A stretch of 52,534 nucleotides of DNA from Dendronalium phyllosphericum CENA369 (GTDB lineage Bacteria; Cyanobacteriota; Cyanobacteriia; Cyanobacteriales; Nostocaceae). How positions within the stretch are numbered: position 1 is the stretch's first letter; each line of letters begins with the position of its first letter. The stretch is from NCBI RefSeq assembly GCF_016056275.1, contig NZ_JAECZA010000021.1:1-52534 (forward strand), written 5' to 3'. The translations under genes were made by a program, and so were the position numbers. This document shows positions 25,100-34,072 of the stretch, one piece after another. The notes beneath the pieces were generated by a model that was given only the letters and a program-made list of their open reading frames with translations, was not told where the DNA came from and made no database searches.

Positions 25100-26440
25100 T
25101 CATTTTGTTTGTGCAATTGGCTGCACGCGTAAACCCTCTGTTTCATCAACTGTAGGAGTAGCAATCAACGACTCATTTCCTGTCAGACCTGATGTAATTT
25201 CAACTTCAGTACCATAATCTCGCCCAACCGCAACTTTTTGATAATGTACTGTTTGGTCTTTGGTTATAGTTGCGACTTGCGTACCGCCAGCGTTAACGAC
25301 TAAGGCACTATCTGGGATGACAAAGGGAGCATTAGTACGGTTAATGGCAAATTTAACACTGGCATACATTCCAGGTCGTAGCACACCATCAGAATTCTGT
25401 ATTTCTAATTGTGTCAGCAAAGTGCGAGTATTTGGATCTATAGCATTGCTAGTACGCACTACTTTTCCTCTAAACACTCGTTGTGGTAACTCTCTAACTG
25501 TAATTTGTGCTGTTTGACCAGTCTCAAGTATACCTGATGAACTCTGGGGAACGTTCACATTCACGTCTAGGGTATCGTAAGCAGCAATAGTATAAAGGCT
25601 GGTATTGCTAGTGCTACTGCTAGTATTGCTATTGCCACTACCTGCTGTAATCAGAACACCTGTATTGACATTACGTGCTGTGATGATTCCACTGAAGGGA
25701 GCAGTGACCTTTTTATAAGACTGCAATACGGTATTACGCTGGAAGTTTGCTTGACTTGCGTAGGCGCTAGCTTGTGCTGCTTTAACATTGGCAGAGTCAG
25801 AATTGACGGTATTTTGTGCTGCTTCAACGCTGGCAAGGTTAGCCTGATATGTAGCATATTTTGTATCTGCATCTTGTTGAGGCACTGCACCTTGCTTGAC
25901 AAGAACCTGCCAGCGCTCCCAGCTTTGACGTGCTATCAATAAATTAGCGCGGGCTTGCTTGAGATCGGAAACACTTTTAGCTAAACTAGCACGACTTTGA
26001 AGTATGTTGGCTTGTGCTTGTGCTAACTCTGCCTTTGCTTGCAAAACTTGCTGATCGGTGTCGGGTGAATCGATCTCTGCTAACAACTGACCAGCGCGGA
26101 CGCGATCGCCAATGTCTGCATACCACCGCCGCAAATATCCAGTACTGCGAGCATAGATAGTCGTTTGGTTCAGGGGTACAACACTGCCAGGTAGTTCCAA
26201 ATTAGTAGTAGCAGCAGCGCGACGGGGAGTAATAACGTCCACCGAGGGTATGGTGCTTGCTTCCTTAACGGCTGCTTGTAATTCTGACCTTTGGCTTAAC
26301 CGAGGCAGAATACCTATGAGCAATAAGCTACCAAAAAACACAGTACCAAGTACAGCCCAACCAATTCGACCAATGCCCCGCCTTTTTCTAGAAGTTGTTT
26401 GTTGTTCGGAATCAGGAGATGGAGGATGCTGAGAATCCAT
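25100..26440 (-). CDS. RND efflux periplasmic adaptor (membrane fusion protein)
   Basis: The 446-residue protein has an N-terminal membrane anchor (about 22-46), then the adaptor layout: a barrel/lipoyl part beginning IDVITPRRA and YARSTGYLRRWYADIGDRVRAG, a long alanine- and glutamine-rich coiled-coil hairpin (about 125-225), the returning lipoyl half with VTAPFSGIITARNVNTG, and a beta-barrel with LEIQNSDGVLRPGMYASVKF. It links the inner-membrane RND pump to an outer-membrane channel. It lies 33 bases downstream of the RND gene and is co-transcribed with it; the pump-first order is less common than adaptor-first. No TolC-type gene is present in the window, so the channel must be elsewhere. 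Confidence 0.92.
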   Translation of the reverse strand: MDSQHPPSPDSEQQTTSRKRRGIGRIGWAVLGTVFFGSLLLIGILPRLSQRSELQAAVKEASTIPSVDVITPRRAAATTNLELPGSVVPLNQTTIYARSTGYLRRWYADIGDRVRAGQLLAEIDSPDTDQQVLQAKAELAQAQANILQSRASLAKSVSDLKQARANLLIARQSWERWQVLVKQGAVPQQDADTKYATYQANLASVEAAQNTVNSDSANVKAAQASAYASQANFQRNTVLQSYKKVTAPFSGIITARNVNTGVLITAGSGNSNTSSSTSNTSLYTIAAYDTLDVNVNVPQSSSGILETGQTAQITVRELPQRVFRGKVVRTSNAIDPNTRTLLTQLEIQNSDGVLRPGMYASVKFAINRTNAPFVIPDSALVVNAGGTQVATITKDQTVHYQKVAVGRDYGTEVEITSGLTGNESLIATPTVDETEGLRVQPIAQTK

Positions 26441-26449
26441 AGGTAATAC

Positions 26450-26476
26450 TAATTCGTAATTTGTAATTCGTAATTA
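26450..26476. repeat. AATTCGT/AATTTGT heptad repeat between the RND and adaptor genes
   Basis: Three to four copies of a TAATTCG-like heptamer fill almost the whole 33-base gap and reach into the TAA stop of the RND gene. A copy of the same family occurs at 36962-36984. Confidence 0.65.
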
Positions 26477-29400
26477 AGAAAGGTTTCTTTCGGATGATGA
26501 CAAAGAGTATGCATCGTGTGGGTCTGAGAAGTTTAAATCGTCATCATCCTCAATCGGACGAGGTTGTTTGCGCCGTAATATGCTGTACACAACAGGTACG
26601 AAGAGGAGAGTAGCAATTGTTGCAGCCGACAAGCCGCCAATTACAGCGCGACCCAAGGGGGCATTCTGCTCCCCACCTTCACCAAGACCGAGAGACATTG
26701 GTATCATACCGATAAGCATGGCTAAGGCAGTCATCAACACAGGACGCAACCGCGTGTAACCTGCTGCCTGGGCTGCTTGATAAGCATTTTGCCCTTCCTG
26801 ACGCTGCTCGTTAGCAAAAGTAATCAATAGAATACTGTTTGATGTCGCTACACCGATACTCATAATTGCACCCATTAACGAAGGAACGCTGAGAGTGGTG
26901 CGGGTGACAAATAGTATCCAAACAATCCCAGCTAAAGCACTTGGCAAGGCCATCATAATAATTAGGGGATCGAGCCAAGATTGGAAGTTTACCACCATTA
27001 AGCAGTAAACCAGCACAATTGCAAACACAAGTCCTAAACCAAGTCCCAGGAAAGAAGAATTCATTGTTTGCACTTGCCCGCGTACAGTAATCAGACTACC
27101 GTGGGGCAATTTTTTCTGATAATCAGCAATGATTTCATTCACATCGCGGGCAACTCCCCCTAAGTCACGACCAGAAGAATTAGCGTAGATATCAAAAATC
27201 GGCTGAATGTTGTAGTGATTGACAACTTGCATCCCCGTGTCGCGTCTGACAGTAGCCAAATTACCCAAAAGTTGGGGTGCGGTTTGACCGTTACCAACAG
27301 GCATATTCTTGAGGCTGTCAATAGAGTCAAGTTTGTACTGAGGAACTTGTACGGCAAGAGTGTAACTCACGCCTTTTTTGGGATCGAGCCATTGGTTGAT
27401 TGCAGCTTGACCGCTCGAACTTAAAGAAGTGAGGACGCTATTAGCCACATCACGCTGGGTCATACCCAGTTGTTGAGCCTCTGTGCGGTCTACATCAAGG
27501 CGTAACTTTGGAGCATCGACAACTTGCTGCATGTGTACGTCTACAGCACCAGGAACGCGCTTCATCCGTGCTTCGATTTGTTGGGCAATTTTAAAGTTGG
27601 CCTTTGAGTTTTGCCCAGGCCCGGATATTTGCACATCAACGGCAGCAGGCAAACCAAAATTCAGAATTTGAGTCACAATATCAGCCGGCTCAAAAAAGAA
27701 GGTGTAACTAGGAAATGTCGTTTTTAATTTCTGGCGGAGTTGCTTGATGTAAGAAAAAGTTGAACCAGATTCTTTGAGCGACACAAGTATATCAGCATCA
27801 GCCGGCCCAATTGTCGCACCGTTGTAGCCATAGGTAAGGTTAATACCACTGTTGGGTAAGCCGATGTTATCCAAAATCATCGAGAGATTTTCTTTTGGTA
27901 CAGTCTCGCGGATAACGCCTTCGACTTGGCTGACAATTCTTTCTGTCTCTTCCAAGCGAGTACCGGGTAAAGCTCGAACATGGAGGCTAAACTGACCGCC
28001 ATCGACTTCAGGGAAAAAGTCTTGACCGACGAATGGCAACAAAACTCCTGCACTGACTATAAAAGCGCCAAACAGCACAAAGACTATGCGGCGATGATTC
28101 AATGCAGAGGTCAGAACATCGTAGTACCAACTACGAAACTTCTCAAATTGTCGATTGAATTTTTCGTGGAATCGCCAGATCCAATCTTTATTGACAGGTT
28201 GCGAGTTTTGTGTAGGCTCTGAAGTGTGGTGGCGATCGCTATGACCATTATTGTTTTGAATTGGCGAATGGTCGCGGCGATCGTGAATTTCCACTGGCGA
28301 ATGGCTATGACCATTGTTATTTGTGACTGGCGAATCTAGATGATGGCGATCGCTATGACCATTATGCCCCTCGCTTTCTCTATGTAAGTCTGCTTCATGT
28401 GGTAGGAGATAATTTGCCATCGTCGGTACTACAGTCCGAGACAGCAAATAGGAAGCAAGCATGGCAAATACTACCGCCATTGCTAGCGGCACAAACAGAT
28501 ACTTTGCTACTCCACTGAGAAACACGACCGGCACAAAGACAATACAAATACATAATGTTGCCACAAGTGCTGGAGTTGCGATTTGCTGCGCTCCATCTAA
28601 GATTGCTCGCTTGATTGGTTTGCCTTGTGCGAGATTTCTGTGGATATTTTCAATTTCTACTGTGGCATCATCCACAAGAATACCTACAGCCAAAGACAAA
28701 CCGCCCAAAGTCATGATGTTGAAAGTTTGTCCCAAACGACTCATTACAATAATCGAAACCAGCATCGAGAGGGGAATCGATACGGCTACAATGACAGTGC
28801 TGCGCCAACTTCCCAGGAAAATCAGAATCATCAGGGCAGTGAGACACGCCGCAATCAATCCTTCTTTGAGAACGCCTTGAATAGAAGCTTTCACAAATAT
28901 AGATTGATCGAACAAAAACGCTAAATTCAGTCCTGGGGGTAAGGTAGATTGGATGCGAGGTAAAGCTTTTTTGACGCGATCTATGACATCAATAGTTGAG
29001 GCACTGCCACTTTTCAGAATACTAAGTAAGCTCGATCGCCTGCCATTTTGACGGACAACGTTCGTCTGCACGGCAAAGCCATCTCGCACTTGGGCAACAT
29101 CACGAATGTAAGTCACATTACCGTTAACTTGCTTAATCGGTAAGTCGTTGAGGGCTGCCACTACATCTGGACTATTGTTAATTTGTACGGCAAAGTCACG
29201 ATTGCCTATTTTCATACCGCCAGCAGGTAAGACTAGGTTTTGGGCACTGACAGCGTTAGTTACGTCTTGGGCAGAAACGCCTTTAGCTAACATCGCTTGG
29301 GGATCGATATCAACCATAATCTGCCGGGGTTTACCACCATAAGGCAAAGGTACGCTCGCGCCTTGCACTGTTGCTAACTGCGTGCGGACGAAGTTAGTAG

Positions 29401-29872
29401 CATAGTCGTTGAGCGCTTGTTCCGGTAAAGTTTTGCTACTGACACTCATCTGGATAATCGGCACGCTCGAAGCGTTGTATTGAATGATGAATGGCGGCGT
29501 GATCCCCGGTGGCAAAGGGCGCAGAATTGTTTGGCTGACAGAGGTGATTTGAGCGACTGCTGAGGCTATATTAGCGTTGGGTTGGAAGAATACCTTGACG
29601 ACACTAACACCACTCAAAGATTGAGATTCAATGTGTTCGATGTCACCAACTGTTGTGGTCATGGCGCGTTCGCTAATTGTGACGATTCGCTGTGCCATTT
29701 CCTCAGATGTCGTGCCAGTGTAAGTCCAAACTACGCTGACAACTGGAATATTAATTGCCGGAAAAATGTCAACTGGCGTACCAAATATCGTGACTGCACC
29801 CAGGATCGCAATCATCAAAGCAGCGATCGCGAATGTATACGGAAGGCGTAAAGCAATTTTGACGATCCACAT
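26474..29872 (-). CDS. RND efflux pump, inner-membrane subunit, with histidine-rich cytoplasmic loop
   Basis: The 1132-residue protein is a complete RND permease with twelve expected membrane helices and two large periplasmic loops. The TM4 proton-relay pair D401-D402 in GILVDDATVEIEN is of the drug-efflux (HAE1) type rather than the heavy-metal type. The start has GTPVDIFPAINIPVVSVVW, and there is a GQDFFPEVDGGQF segment after TM7. Between TM6 and TM7 (about 494-557) there is an insert with twelve histidines, including two NGHSDRHH repeats. AcrB has only a short amphipathic helix at this point. AAAGGAAATTGC precedes the ATG. It is followed by the adaptor gene. Substrate is unknown; the loop may bind metal, an inference. 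Confidence 0.93.
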   Translation of the reverse strand: MWIVKIALRLPYTFAIAALMIAILGAVTIFGTPVDIFPAINIPVVSVVWTYTGTTSEEMAQRIVTISERAMTTTVGDIEHIESQSLSGVSVVKVFFQPNANIASAVAQITSVSQTILRPLPPGITPPFIIQYNASSVPIIQMSVSSKTLPEQALNDYATNFVRTQLATVQGASVPLPYGGKPRQIMVDIDPQAMLAKGVSAQDVTNAVSAQNLVLPAGGMKIGNRDFAVQINNSPDVVAALNDLPIKQVNGNVTYIRDVAQVRDGFAVQTNVVRQNGRRSSLLSILKSGSASTIDVIDRVKKALPRIQSTLPPGLNLAFLFDQSIFVKASIQGVLKEGLIAACLTALMILIFLGSWRSTVIVAVSIPLSMLVSIIVMSRLGQTFNIMTLGGLSLAVGILVDDATVEIENIHRNLAQGKPIKRAILDGAQQIATPALVATLCICIVFVPVVFLSGVAKYLFVPLAMAVVFAMLASYLLSRTVVPTMANYLLPHEADLHRESEGHNGHSDRHHLDSPVTNNNGHSHSPVEIHDRRDHSPIQNNNGHSDRHHTSEPTQNSQPVNKDWIWRFHEKFNRQFEKFRSWYYDVLTSALNHRRIVFVLFGAFIVSAGVLLPFVGQDFFPEVDGGQFSLHVRALPGTRLEETERIVSQVEGVIRETVPKENLSMILDNIGLPNSGINLTYGYNGATIGPADADILVSLKESGSTFSYIKQLRQKLKTTFPSYTFFFEPADIVTQILNFGLPAAVDVQISGPGQNSKANFKIAQQIEARMKRVPGAVDVHMQQVVDAPKLRLDVDRTEAQQLGMTQRDVANSVLTSLSSSGQAAINQWLDPKKGVSYTLAVQVPQYKLDSIDSLKNMPVGNGQTAPQLLGNLATVRRDTGMQVVNHYNIQPIFDIYANSSGRDLGGVARDVNEIIADYQKKLPHGSLITVRGQVQTMNSSFLGLGLGLVFAIVLVYCLMVVNFQSWLDPLIIMMALPSALAGIVWILFVTRTTLSVPSLMGAIMSIGVATSNSILLITFANEQRQEGQNAYQAAQAAGYTRLRPVLMTALAMLIGMIPMSLGLGEGGEQNAPLGRAVIGGLSAATIATLLFVPVVYSILRRKQPRPIEDDDDLNFSDPHDAYSLSSSERNLS

Positions 29873-30339
29873 GCAATTTCCTTTTCAATATGTTTAGCGT
29901 TCTATCATCACTAGTGCGAAATAATTTAGAATCCTTCAGACAAGTGGCTTTCGTTAAAAAGTCACAATTTTGGGCATTGTATTAGAAAATCAAAATCAAA
30001 CCCATTTTTTGTCTTGTATTAAAAATGGCATCTGATTTTTCTTTCTCTAGAGTGATAAAATAGAGTTAAATAGGCAAAGCTTTACTGAAGACATCGTAAA
30101 TGAATGTAACGCGTTTTATACTTTGCGATCCGCGTTACCAGTTACAGATGCTATTAACGAAATATTTCTTAACATTGATCGGACAAATGTCGGGAACAAA
30201 TAATTTTTTATTCAATACTGAAATCTTCAAAAATGCTCAAACTACTAAATACGATGAATCCAGAGCTTGACTCTGGATTCACTATCTCATCAGGTTTTTG
30301 ACCTGACATTAATATCTTTGCAGGCGCTAAACTTCAGTT
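29873..30339. other. 467-bp intergenic region between the ferrochelatase-like and RND genes
   Basis: It holds a hairpin with eight-base arms, GTAACGCG (30106-30113) and CGCGTTAC (30131-30138), about 235 bases upstream of the RND start, and two hairpins at 30256-30306 near the end of the ferrochelatase-like gene. No open frame of interest was seen. The RND promoter must lie here. Confidence 0.55.
30256..30306 (-). terminator. paired hairpins downstream of the ferrochelatase-like gene
   Basis: On the minus strand, TCAGGT-CAAAA-ACCTGA (30306-30290) is followed by GAATCCAGAG-TCAAG-CTCTGGATTC (30280-30256). Both stems are perfect. A clear T run does not follow, so termination is likely but not certain. 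Confidence 0.5.
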
Positions 30340-31455
30340 TTAATGGTGATGGTGGTGATGATGTTCGGCTAGTTGGGGATTAACCGCTGCTGCTTGCTCG
30401 TTCTTCAACTCCGCAATATGAGCATTTGCCCACTGGGCCGCCATCGCCAAAAATTCTGGATGGTCGTTGACACAAGCCATTTGCACGTAGTCTACATCAG
30501 AATGCTTCTTCTCCAAAGCATGGATGATGTGGTGTACGTCCAATAGGGTTTCGTGGTTTTCTGTCGCAAAGCCAATTGGCATAAACAGTACCACTTTCGC
30601 ACCCAATTGAATCAGGTTATTAGCAGCTTGCTCGGCATTGGGCAGCGTCCATTCGATTAAAGGTGTGTCGTGATTCAGCCAACCTACGGAAATTAAAGGA
30701 TAGCGATTAATTAACTTATCGCGTACCAAGTCGTATAGTGCTTGACTCTCGACAATCCCGGAGGTAAATCCTTTGGCTTTGTGAGGACAACCGTGGTTCA
30801 TTAACACAATGCCGATTTGAGAAGGAAGGTAAGCTGCTGCCAAGTCGGCGGTAATTTTTTCCTCAACCAAGTGCGCCATCAAATCGATGTAGGCTGGTTC
30901 GTTGTAAAAAGAAGGGATGTAGCGTTGTGCTTTTACCCAATGTTCCTCACCATCACCCATTTGGGCGAGAGCTTTGTTAACTTGCTCGATCGCAATTCCA
31001 CTAGTAAATATAGAATCAACAACCAGTAGTGGATAAATTAAAAGTTTTTCAAAGCCCAGGCTTTGGATTTCTGCCAAGACTTGTTCGGGTAGAAAGGGAG
31101 CGCAAAAGTTGAAAGCTTTGAAAACTTGCACGCTATCGCCCCATTTAGCTTGCAACTCTTTTTCGATCCCAGCACGCTGCTTTTCAAAGATCGCGTTGTG
31201 CGGGGAAATAAAATCGTGATGCGTGTGTCCCCATTCATGGCGATCGAATAACGCCAATAACTTTGCTAAAGGGGGATAAATCCAAGTTGGTACTGGTGCG
31301 AATTTTGCTGTCAGTAGATTTAAAGCCTGTTCGTTATAGTTAGCGAAATCTTCGTAGCTTTCGACTTCGCCATAACCCATGAGCAATACAGCTACACGGT
31401 CTTGACTTGATAGATGCTCGTGAGTGGCGTGCAGTTTTTCCGGCGTGGCAACCAC
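30340..31455 (-). CDS. ferrochelatase-family protein with a C-terminal seven-histidine tail
   Basis: The 371-residue protein resembles HemH ferrochelatases. H221 in VLMNHGCPHKAKG aligns with the catalytic His of the SAHSLP motif, and E302 in GFATENHETLLDVH with the catalytic Glu. It opens with VAVLLMGYGEVESYEDF, in the place of the LLLNLGGP start. It lacks the C-terminal chlorophyll-binding helix found in the main cyanobacterial ferrochelatase. Differences from canonical HemH leave the substrate open: heme, siroheme or another chelation. The protein ends in AEHHHHHHH, encoded by mixed CAT and CAC codons. The GTG start has GAGG nine bases upstream. It is 467 bases upstream of the RND pump gene, also on the minus strand. 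Confidence 0.8.
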   Translation of the reverse strand: MVATPEKLHATHEHLSSQDRVAVLLMGYGEVESYEDFANYNEQALNLLTAKFAPVPTWIYPPLAKLLALFDRHEWGHTHHDFISPHNAIFEKQRAGIEKELQAKWGDSVQVFKAFNFCAPFLPEQVLAEIQSLGFEKLLIYPLLVVDSIFTSGIAIEQVNKALAQMGDGEEHWVKAQRYIPSFYNEPAYIDLMAHLVEEKITADLAAAYLPSQIGIVLMNHGCPHKAKGFTSGIVESQALYDLVRDKLINRYPLISVGWLNHDTPLIEWTLPNAEQAANNLIQLGAKVVLFMPIGFATENHETLLDVHHIIHALEKKHSDVDYVQMACVNDHPEFLAMAAQWANAHIAELKNEQAAAVNPQLAEHHHHHHH

Positions 31456-31814
31456 AATAAAATCCTCAATGTAACCAGAGTAAAGAGCAAAACGAGATCG
31501 GGAACAGCTTAAGTTTTTCCCTACCTCGTAAACTATTATCCCATCCAGGGGGATAGGATAACCATAATTAGCTCAAACAATATATCAAAAGACATACTAG
31601 AGTTATTACTACATACTGAGTATTACAAAGTAGTTGATTTAGTATGCTATATCGGGTAGTTTATTTGTTTGGTACTTAAGTGTTAGTGACATTAATGGCA
31701 AGTTTGAGTGATTGAGCAAACTGTAGTTGAGAAAAATTCTAGTGATTAATGCTGATAAAGCTAGCTGCATTAATTACAGCTGTTTTGCTTAAAAATTGCG
31801 ATCGCTAAAAATGA
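31456..31814. other. divergent intergenic region, nothing else recognised
   Basis: This 359-base AT-rich stretch separates the ferrochelatase-like gene and the hydrolase-like gene. A GCGATCGC site lies just before the ATG at 31815. No hairpin, repeat or gene was identified. Confidence 0.5.
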
Positions 31815-32387
31815 ATGAGTATAATTATTTGCCCTGGAATTCATGAGCCAGCTTTAACTGAAAGATTCATATCAGGATTTTCGAGTTTATTGAGCGATCG
31901 CTCAATCGGCAACAAAACAGTAGATATACTAGTTTTTCCTGCTGAAGGTTTTTTAGCTTTATCATCACTTCATATTTTGCAGTTTTTGCGCGATCGCCTC
32001 AAAGATAAACTAGAGTCGCCAGTTATATTTATCAGCTTTAGTGCTGGAGTGGTTGGGGCGATTGTGGCAGCATGGCAATGGCAACTTTTAGGAGGTCATG
32101 TGAAAGCTTTTATTGCTATAGATGGATGGGGGATGCCCTTATGGGGTAATTTTCCCATTCATCTATTGAGCCATGATTATTTCACTCATTGGAGTTCTAC
32201 AGTTTTAGGTAGGAGGCGCGACGATTTTTATGCAGAACCATCAGTCGATCATTTAACCATGTGGCGATCGCCCCAAACAGTTCAAGGCTGGTGGGTAGAG
32301 ACATCGACCGATATTTCTCAAACGCCAGTTCGCCTGAGTGCGGCAGAATTTTTATATTCACTGATAAAACGTTATGACGAAAAATAG
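31815..32387 (+). CDS. alpha/beta-hydrolase-like protein
   Basis: The 190-residue protein starts with a beta strand and glycine turn (IIICPGIHEP) as in lipase-like hydrolases. FISFSAGVVGA (72-82) looks like a nucleophile elbow with S76. A later PSVDHLTMWRSP segment could supply an acidic residue and histidine of a triad. No signal peptide is seen, so a cytoplasmic role is likely. It is shorter than most alpha/beta hydrolases (about 250 residues) and may be a minimal version. No specific substrate can be assigned. It is followed 246 bases later by an MFS transporter in the same direction, too far to be confident of an operon. Confidence 0.6.
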   Translation: MSIIICPGIHEPALTERFISGFSSLLSDRSIGNKTVDILVFPAEGFLALSSLHILQFLRDRLKDKLESPVIFISFSAGVVGAIVAAWQWQLLGGHVKAFIAIDGWGMPLWGNFPIHLLSHDYFTHWSSTVLGRRRDDFYAEPSVDHLTMWRSPQTVQGWWVETSTDISQTPVRLSAAEFLYSLIKRYDEK

Positions 32388-32633
32388 TCCGGAAAATAAA
32401 GTAGGTAAGCAGGAGTGAGAAAGAGGGGGGATTTTACGGTGGGGTAACGAAGTTATGAGTGATAGGGTGAGATTTTCTTCACCTAGCTCATACCAAAATT
32501 GGAATAGCTAGTATTATTTGAGATTCCACGAATAGCCTTTTAGTAAAGACCTGAAATCCAAAATTGGTATTACCCGTTCGCTTCCCGTTTCCCTCTAGCC
32601 CATCTACCCTAGTCACTATTCCCAAGAATCTAA

Positions 32634-33911
32634 ATGTTTCCAACTGAACCTGCTGCTGTAAATAATGGGTTTGGCGCGCTGCTAAAAAACCGTAGTTTCA
32701 TACTCTTGTGGATTGGGCAACTAATTTCCCAATTAGCAGACAAGGTTTTCTTTTTGATGTTAGTTGACCTGGTAGTAGACAAAAATAGTAGCTACCTTCC
32801 TCCTGCGGGGGTAGCACAGGAATCGATGTACCCCATTTTAATGGTGGCGTTTACTATCCCAGCGGTTTTATTTGGTTCGGCAGGAGGTGTATTTGTCGAT
32901 CGCCTGCCGAAAAAGCTAATTATGGTAGGCTCTGATGTTTTACGCGGGCTACTGACCATAGCACTTGCTTTTTTACCCAGGGATTTTTACGCACTTTTTT
33001 TAATCACTTTTGGGGTTTCCACAGTTACGCAATTTTTTGCCCCAGCCGAACAAGCTGCAATTCCTTTATTGGTGCGAAGAGAGAATTTAATCGCAGCCAA
33101 TGCTCTGTTTACTAGCACAATGATGGGTGCTTTGATTGTCGGTTTTTTATTAGGAGATCCGCTACTGAGTTTAGCGGAAACTGGTATAGCGAAAGAATAT
33201 GGTCGAGAGTTAGTCGTGGCGTTACTATACCTATTGTCAGCAGTAAGTATGCTACCGATTCACTTTCGAGATCAAAAATTGGCGAGTGAAGTTAAAGGCG
33301 ATCGCATCGACCTATGGGCTGACTTGAAAGAAGGCTTACGCTATCTCAAAAAAAACCGTTTGGTGTTAAATGCGATGCTGCAAATTACAGTCTTATACTG
33401 CGTCTTTGCAGCTTTGATGGTACTTGCACTTCCCTTAGCAGAAAAGTTTGCTCTAGAAGGAAAGCAATCCGGACGCTTTATTGCCGCAGTCGGCATTGGT
33501 ATAGTTATAGGTGCTGGTATTTTAGGTCATTGGGGCGACAAAACACATCGCAAACCTTTACCCTTGATCGGCTTTTTGGGTATGGCGTTAATTTTGGTTT
33601 TAGTTGCCTTTACCAAAACTCAAGTACTAGCACTGGGATTTTGTATTTTGCTCGGTGTGAGTGGTTCTTTAATTGGCGTACCAATGCAAACTCTCGTTCA
33701 ACAGCAGACTCCACCGATTATGCATGGTAAGGTCTTTGGCTTTCAAAATCATGCCGTGAACATAGCCCTTTCCGCACCACTGGCAATTACAGGCTGGTTA
33801 AATCAAGAGTTTGGCTTGCGAATTGTGCTTGTAGCTATGAGCTTGATAGTTGCTGCTGTTGGTGTTTGGGCTTGGCAAAATACTCGCAGAGTTCTACAAG
33901 ATGTAATTTAA
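32634..33911 (+). CDS. MFS transporter
   Basis: The 425-residue protein has about twelve hydrophobic segments and the layout of the major facilitator superfamily, resembling the Bcr/EntS-like multidrug or siderophore exporters of cyanobacteria. It opens with LLKNRSFILLWIGQLISQLADKVFF. An MFS-type signature G(G)VFVDRLPKKLIM (about 84-97) lies in the loop after the second segment, and there is a repeated HWGDKTHRKPLPLIGFLG in the second half. Substrate cannot be told from sequence. The ATG at 32634 is preceded by no strong ribosome-binding site. The preceding intergenic stretch (32388-32633) shows no gene. Confidence 0.85.
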   Translation: MFPTEPAAVNNGFGALLKNRSFILLWIGQLISQLADKVFFLMLVDLVVDKNSSYLPPAGVAQESMYPILMVAFTIPAVLFGSAGGVFVDRLPKKLIMVGSDVLRGLLTIALAFLPRDFYALFLITFGVSTVTQFFAPAEQAAIPLLVRRENLIAANALFTSTMMGALIVGFLLGDPLLSLAETGIAKEYGRELVVALLYLLSAVSMLPIHFRDQKLASEVKGDRIDLWADLKEGLRYLKKNRLVLNAMLQITVLYCVFAALMVLALPLAEKFALEGKQSGRFIAAVGIGIVIGAGILGHWGDKTHRKPLPLIGFLGMALILVLVAFTKTQVLALGFCILLGVSGSLIGVPMQTLVQQQTPPIMHGKVFGFQNHAVNIALSAPLAITGWLNQEFGLRIVLVAMSLIVAAVGVWAWQNTRRVLQDVI

Positions 33912-33943
33912 TTAGCTGATGACGGATGACTAGGGATGAGAAT

Positions 33944-33975
33944 AACAACTGACAACAGTCAACAGTTAACAACTT
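33944..33975. repeat. AACAACTGACAACAGTCAACAGTT short repeat
   Basis: Loosely repeated (T)AACAACTGACAAC units lie between the MFS gene and ilvB. They are related to the TGACAAC heptads at 11350-11378. Confidence 0.5.
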
Positions 33976-34072
33976 AATTTTTATATGAAAGATTTGTTCG
34001 AGCTTTTCCATTAAAATGAAATCTTAACTACAGAATTTAAGCGTTAACTTAGCTATCCTCTGAGGTTCGACT

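Noticed and set aside
30340-30366. Seven histidines as a cloning tag or vector artefact
   Set aside because: The codons are mixed CAT/CAC, and native genomic sequence with hairpins follows the stop; it looks natural.
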